A stretch of DNA of 52,966 nt from Deinococcus aquatilis DSM 23025 (GTDB taxonomy: Bacteria > Deinococcota > Deinococci > Deinococcales > Deinococcaceae). The translations under genes were made by a program, and so were the position numbers. Numbering within the stretch: position 1 is the stretch's first letter; each line of letters begins with the position of its first letter. Under the pieces are notes generated by a model. It saw only the letters and a program-made list of their open reading frames with translations, did no database searches and was not told the DNA's origin. Positions 50,030 to 52,966 of this stretch are shown here, piece by piece. The DNA lies in contig NZ_KB899731.1 in assembly GCF_000378445.1 (NCBI RefSeq), forward strand, positions 1-52,966. Direction: 5' to 3'.

Positions 50030-52237
50030 TCAGCTCACCAAAGGATGCAACTCGCCCGCGCTCACCATACCCAGCCAGTGCAGGGCGCGGCTGGCACTCA
50101 CGTACAGCAATCGGCGCTCGTATTCGGTGGATTCGTCGTAGGTGTCGGCGTCGGCATTGGCAACGATTGCCGCGCTGAATTCCAGTCCTTTGGCAAGGTT
50201 GACAGGCAAGATGACCACACCGCCCCGGTAACGGTGTTCCTGCGTGGTAATCGGCTGGGCGTCGGTGTCGTGGTCGTGCAGCTCGGTGCTTAGGCGGTCT
50301 GCATCGGCAGCGCGGCGGGTCACAATAGCCACGTTTTCGTGTCCGGCGGCCTGCGCGTCCTTCACGGCGCGGGCAATCAGAGCCGCCTCGACACCATTCG
50401 AATAGCGCTGCACCTCGGCTCCGTCGCGGTCTACACCCACCACATCGGCGGCGCGGTTGTAGGTAGAGGCGATGCGTGCGCCCAGTTCGGTGATCTGCCG
50501 GGTCGAACGGTAGGTGCGCGACAGCGTGAGCACCTGTGCGCCCCCCCCTGCCGAAGCGGGCAACACCGCCTGTACCGCTTCCCAACTGCTTGGTCCCTTG
50601 TAGCCGTGCATTCCCTGATTCAGGTCGCCCAGCGCCGTCAGGTGGCCCTCACGGGTGGCGCGGGCCAGCAGCGCGTACAGCAGCGGCGAATAGTCCTGCG
50701 CTTCGTCCAGCACCACATGGTCGAAAGGTTCCAGCGTGCGCCCCACCTGCCGCCCGATCCCGCCCGTCAGAGCCTGCACCGCCAGCATCACCGGAATTTC
50801 GGTCACGTCGGCGTGAGCGCGGCGTGGATTGGGAATGCTCTGGAGGGGATCGGCCAGCAGCAGCCGGATTTCGCGGTCATTCAGCAGGCCGCTGACGCCC
50901 AGGGCTTCGGCACTTCCCAGCAGGCGGCGGGCCTCGGTGACGGGGGTGGTGGAGGCAAAAACGCGCCCCAGCAGGCTTGTCAGCGGCACCGAGAGTTGGC
51001 GCAGCACGCTGACGGTCTGTGCCTCGGAGACGTTCAATTGGGCGAGGGCTTCGGCCTCTACCGCAATGCGGAAGGCGGCCCGGTATCCAGACAGTGGATC
51101 GGAGGCGAATACATCCAGCAGCAGAGAATGAAGTTCCTGCTCTGTTTGAGAAAAGGTCAGGGGATCGCGCCCCGGAACCTCGATCTGCTCCTGAAGGCGC
51201 TGCCCCTGCAAAGCGGTCAGAAATTTGGCCTGAATATGTGCCCGTACCACGTCCAGCATTCGGGCGTCGCCCAGTAGCTTGGCTCGCCGCCATGCCAGCG
51301 CCCGCCGAGCATTGTCATGATCGGTCAGGAGCAGGGTCAGGGTGCGGTCTGTCACTTCCAGTTTTTCCAGCCCCAGGAGACCCACCGCCCAGGCTTCGGG
51401 GGTGGTCACGGGCACGGCGGGAATCCCCAGATCAGGCAGCACCCGCGCCGCGTAGGCCGCCAGCACCTTGTTAGGCATCAGCACCATGCAGGCTTCGGGA
51501 CGGGCACGGTGTTCGCGGCGCTCGGCATTCATCATCCACGCCAGTCGGTGAAAACCGATGGTGGTTTTACCCGACCCAGCCGCGCCCTGAATAATGATCG
51601 GCGTGCCCGCAGGTGCCCGCATCGCCTCATTCTGTTCGGGCTGCAAAGTTTCCACCACATCGCGCATGCCTGCCGTGCTCTGCTCCTGTAGACGGCGAAT
51701 CAGAACTTCCTCGCGGCCTCCGGTGTCACCGCCCGCCTCATCGTCGTACAGATCGGTCACACGCAACAGTTGTTTGGCGGCCACATCCAACTGTCGCCGC
51801 CGCCGGATGGTGCCGAGGCCGCCGCGCCGGGGCGTCCAGTTTAGGGATTGGGTATAGAACAAACTCCCCACCTCGGAATCCCAGGACACCACGTTGTGTC
51901 CTTCCTTTGCTCCGCCCTTCACGTCCAGGAAGGCGTGTTTGCCCACATAGAGCGTCTGCTCGCGTCCACCCACCCGCACCCGGAGGCTGCCAAAATAGGG
52001 CTGAAACAAATGCACGCTCAGCATGGCCGCATGTTCTTCAGCGATGTCGGCCATCGTCACGCTGGTTTCCAGATCGGCACCCACATTCCGGCTGCGGTCT
52101 TCCCATACGTCAATCTGGTGCAGCATGGCGGCCACGGTACCCGCCAATCGCTGTTCCTCCAGAGGAAATTCTGGATGTGAGGCTACCTTCTCGGGTGAAG
52201 TCAAATCGGCAAGAGACGTGGGCTGAGCAACAGGCAT
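50030..52237 (-). CDS. HelD-like UvrD-family motor protein
   Basis: 735 residues, a superfamily 1 ATPase. Walker A is IIIQGAAGSGKTTIGFH (residues ~214-230), Walker B VVLDEAQDYS, motif III GDLNQGMHGYKG, motif IV SRTYRST and motif VI YVSASRAL. A coiled-coil-like N-terminal ~120 residues and an insertion between motifs Ia and II match HelD proteins, which remove stalled RNA polymerase, rather than DNA-repair UvrD. In several actinobacteria and firmicutes HelD affects recycling and rifampicin tolerance. ATG at 52237 lies six bases after TATTCT. Confidence 0.85.
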   Translation of the reverse strand: MPVAQPTSLADLTSPEKVASHPEFPLEEQRLAGTVAAMLHQIDVWEDRSRNVGADLETSVTMADIAEEHAAMLSVHLFQPYFGSLRVRVGGREQTLYVGKHAFLDVKGGAKEGHNVVSWDSEVGSLFYTQSLNWTPRRGGLGTIRRRRQLDVAAKQLLRVTDLYDDEAGGDTGGREEVLIRRLQEQSTAGMRDVVETLQPEQNEAMRAPAGTPIIIQGAAGSGKTTIGFHRLAWMMNAERREHRARPEACMVLMPNKVLAAYAARVLPDLGIPAVPVTTPEAWAVGLLGLEKLEVTDRTLTLLLTDHDNARRALAWRRAKLLGDARMLDVVRAHIQAKFLTALQGQRLQEQIEVPGRDPLTFSQTEQELHSLLLDVFASDPLSGYRAAFRIAVEAEALAQLNVSEAQTVSVLRQLSVPLTSLLGRVFASTTPVTEARRLLGSAEALGVSGLLNDREIRLLLADPLQSIPNPRRAHADVTEIPVMLAVQALTGGIGRQVGRTLEPFDHVVLDEAQDYSPLLYALLARATREGHLTALGDLNQGMHGYKGPSSWEAVQAVLPASAGGGAQVLTLSRTYRSTRQITELGARIASTYNRAADVVGVDRDGAEVQRYSNGVEAALIARAVKDAQAAGHENVAIVTRRAADADRLSTELHDHDTDAQPITTQEHRYRGGVVILPVNLAKGLEFSAAIVANADADTYDESTEYERRLLYVSASRALHWLGMVSAGELHPLVS

Positions 52238-52381
52238 CCGTACAGAATAAGCTATTGCTGCCTTTAGAGATACGGCACAGACAAAATGAAGGGGCCTGGT
52301 TCAGCTCTGACCTTCCGAAACCTCTTCCAAATCCATCCTTTGGCGGATGCGCCGAGGTCAAAGAGCGGTTAGGTTGGCCGC

Positions 52382-52621
52382 ATGAATGTCACCCGTCATT
52401 TCAGTGACACCCGTACCCCAGAGGGGCGTGTACGTTTTTTGTTGACCCCAGACTGGGTGCAGCTTGTTGCAGAGGGAAAGGGTTGGCAGCATCAGAGCCG
52501 GCATCTCGACTTGATGGAGGCAGCCGACTTTCTAGCTGTTGTTCCCCAGGTCTCCCAACATCTTTATGAACAGACCTTGGAAGACTTGGAGCGGCAAATG
52601 GCTTTTGAAGGTGCGGCTTAA
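52382..52621 (+). CDS. Small hypothetical protein
   Basis: 79 residues, soluble. It begins MNVTRHFSDTRTPEGRVRFL and contains TPDWVQLVAEGKGWQHQSRH and a C-terminal acidic helix LYEQTLEDLERQMAFEG. No family recognised. TAGGTT lies six bases before the ATG, the same leaderless spacing as neighbouring genes, which supports the start. Confidence 0.6.
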   Translation: MNVTRHFSDTRTPEGRVRFLLTPDWVQLVAEGKGWQHQSRHLDLMEAADFLAVVPQVSQHLYEQTLEDLERQMAFEGAA

Positions 52622-52652
52622 TCTGGAAAATTGCAAAACAAGACATGAAGAA

Positions 52653-52675
52653 GCCCCCCTCTGATGGAGGGGGGC
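52653..52675 (-). terminator. Terminator after tRNA-Gly
   Basis: 9-bp stem GCCCCCCTC/GAGGGGGGC, 5-base loop, then TTCTTC on the minus strand. Confidence 0.8.
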
Positions 52676-52680
52676 AAAGT

Positions 52681-52756
<76 letters not shown>

Positions 52757-52760
52757 GATA

Positions 52761-52888
<128 letters not shown>

Positions 52889-52966
52889 CTTGGTTTGGGG
52901 GACTGCTGAAAAAACAGTGCAAGACGGTGAGAAGAGCTTGAGGGCAGGGATAATGGCGGGGGAGGG

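Overview
The window looks like a chromosomal segment of a Deinococcus-type bacterium. It is GC-rich and carries a str operon (rpsL-rpsG-fusA-tuf), a tig/fab cluster, Lon, YqgE, a HelD-like motor protein and a Deinococcus-like 5S rRNA. Many genes have a TANNNT -10 box only 5-8 bases before the start codon, the leaderless arrangement common in this genus. Genus assignment comes from gene content and recalled sequence character, not from a database search.

Layout. 1-6.4 kb (minus): translation genes, with two paralogous small membrane proteins between fusA and tuf, and rpsL beginning at a forced CTG codon. 6.6-17.1 kb: metabolic and hypothetical genes (phosphoglucomutase, GGDEF cyclase, thymidine kinase, amino-acid-binding protein, thioredoxin-like protein, ADP-ribosylglycohydrolase, nucleotidyltransferase-like protein, polyphosphate kinase) and an orphan Imm53-like immunity gene. 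17.8-24.7 kb (minus): fatty-acid synthesis (fabH-fabD-dinB-like-fabG, acpP-fabF) and trigger factor, with TGAAC/GTTCA palindromes overlapping the fabH and acpP promoters. 25.0-30.5 kb: tRNA-Leu, tRNA-His, a VOC protein, acyl-CoA dehydrogenase, lon (with an HspR-type operator on its promoter) and yqgE.

30.7-40.0 kb is a 9.3-kb integrative element inserted in tRNA-Asn and bounded by a 46-bp direct repeat. At one end are a tyrosine integrase, arm-type sites and a lambda-like divergent repressor switch. At the other end is an oriC-like cluster of DnaA boxes with six DnaA-trio triplets. Between them is a tightly coupled minus-strand operon: 38-aa protein, Xis-like HTH, 56-aa protein, solitary Spo11/TopoVI-A-like protein, TOPRIM primase, RepA-type ATPase, TubC-like protein. 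A 1.6-kb non-coding block holds regularly spaced palindromes, five 18-bp iterons, a 13-bp-stem structure and an inverted copy of the primase gene's 3' end. I see no capsid, terminase, relaxase or mating genes, so it looks like an integrating replicon of a kind I cannot assign to a described family.

40.1-53.0 kb returns to the chromosome: nagB-II/nagA facing a PLP aminotransferase across two GAAAATAATTTC-type operators, acs with a DUF485-actP acetate uptake pair, moaA, a GntR/UTRA regulator, the HelD-like protein, and a 5S rRNA-tRNA-Gly unit at the end.
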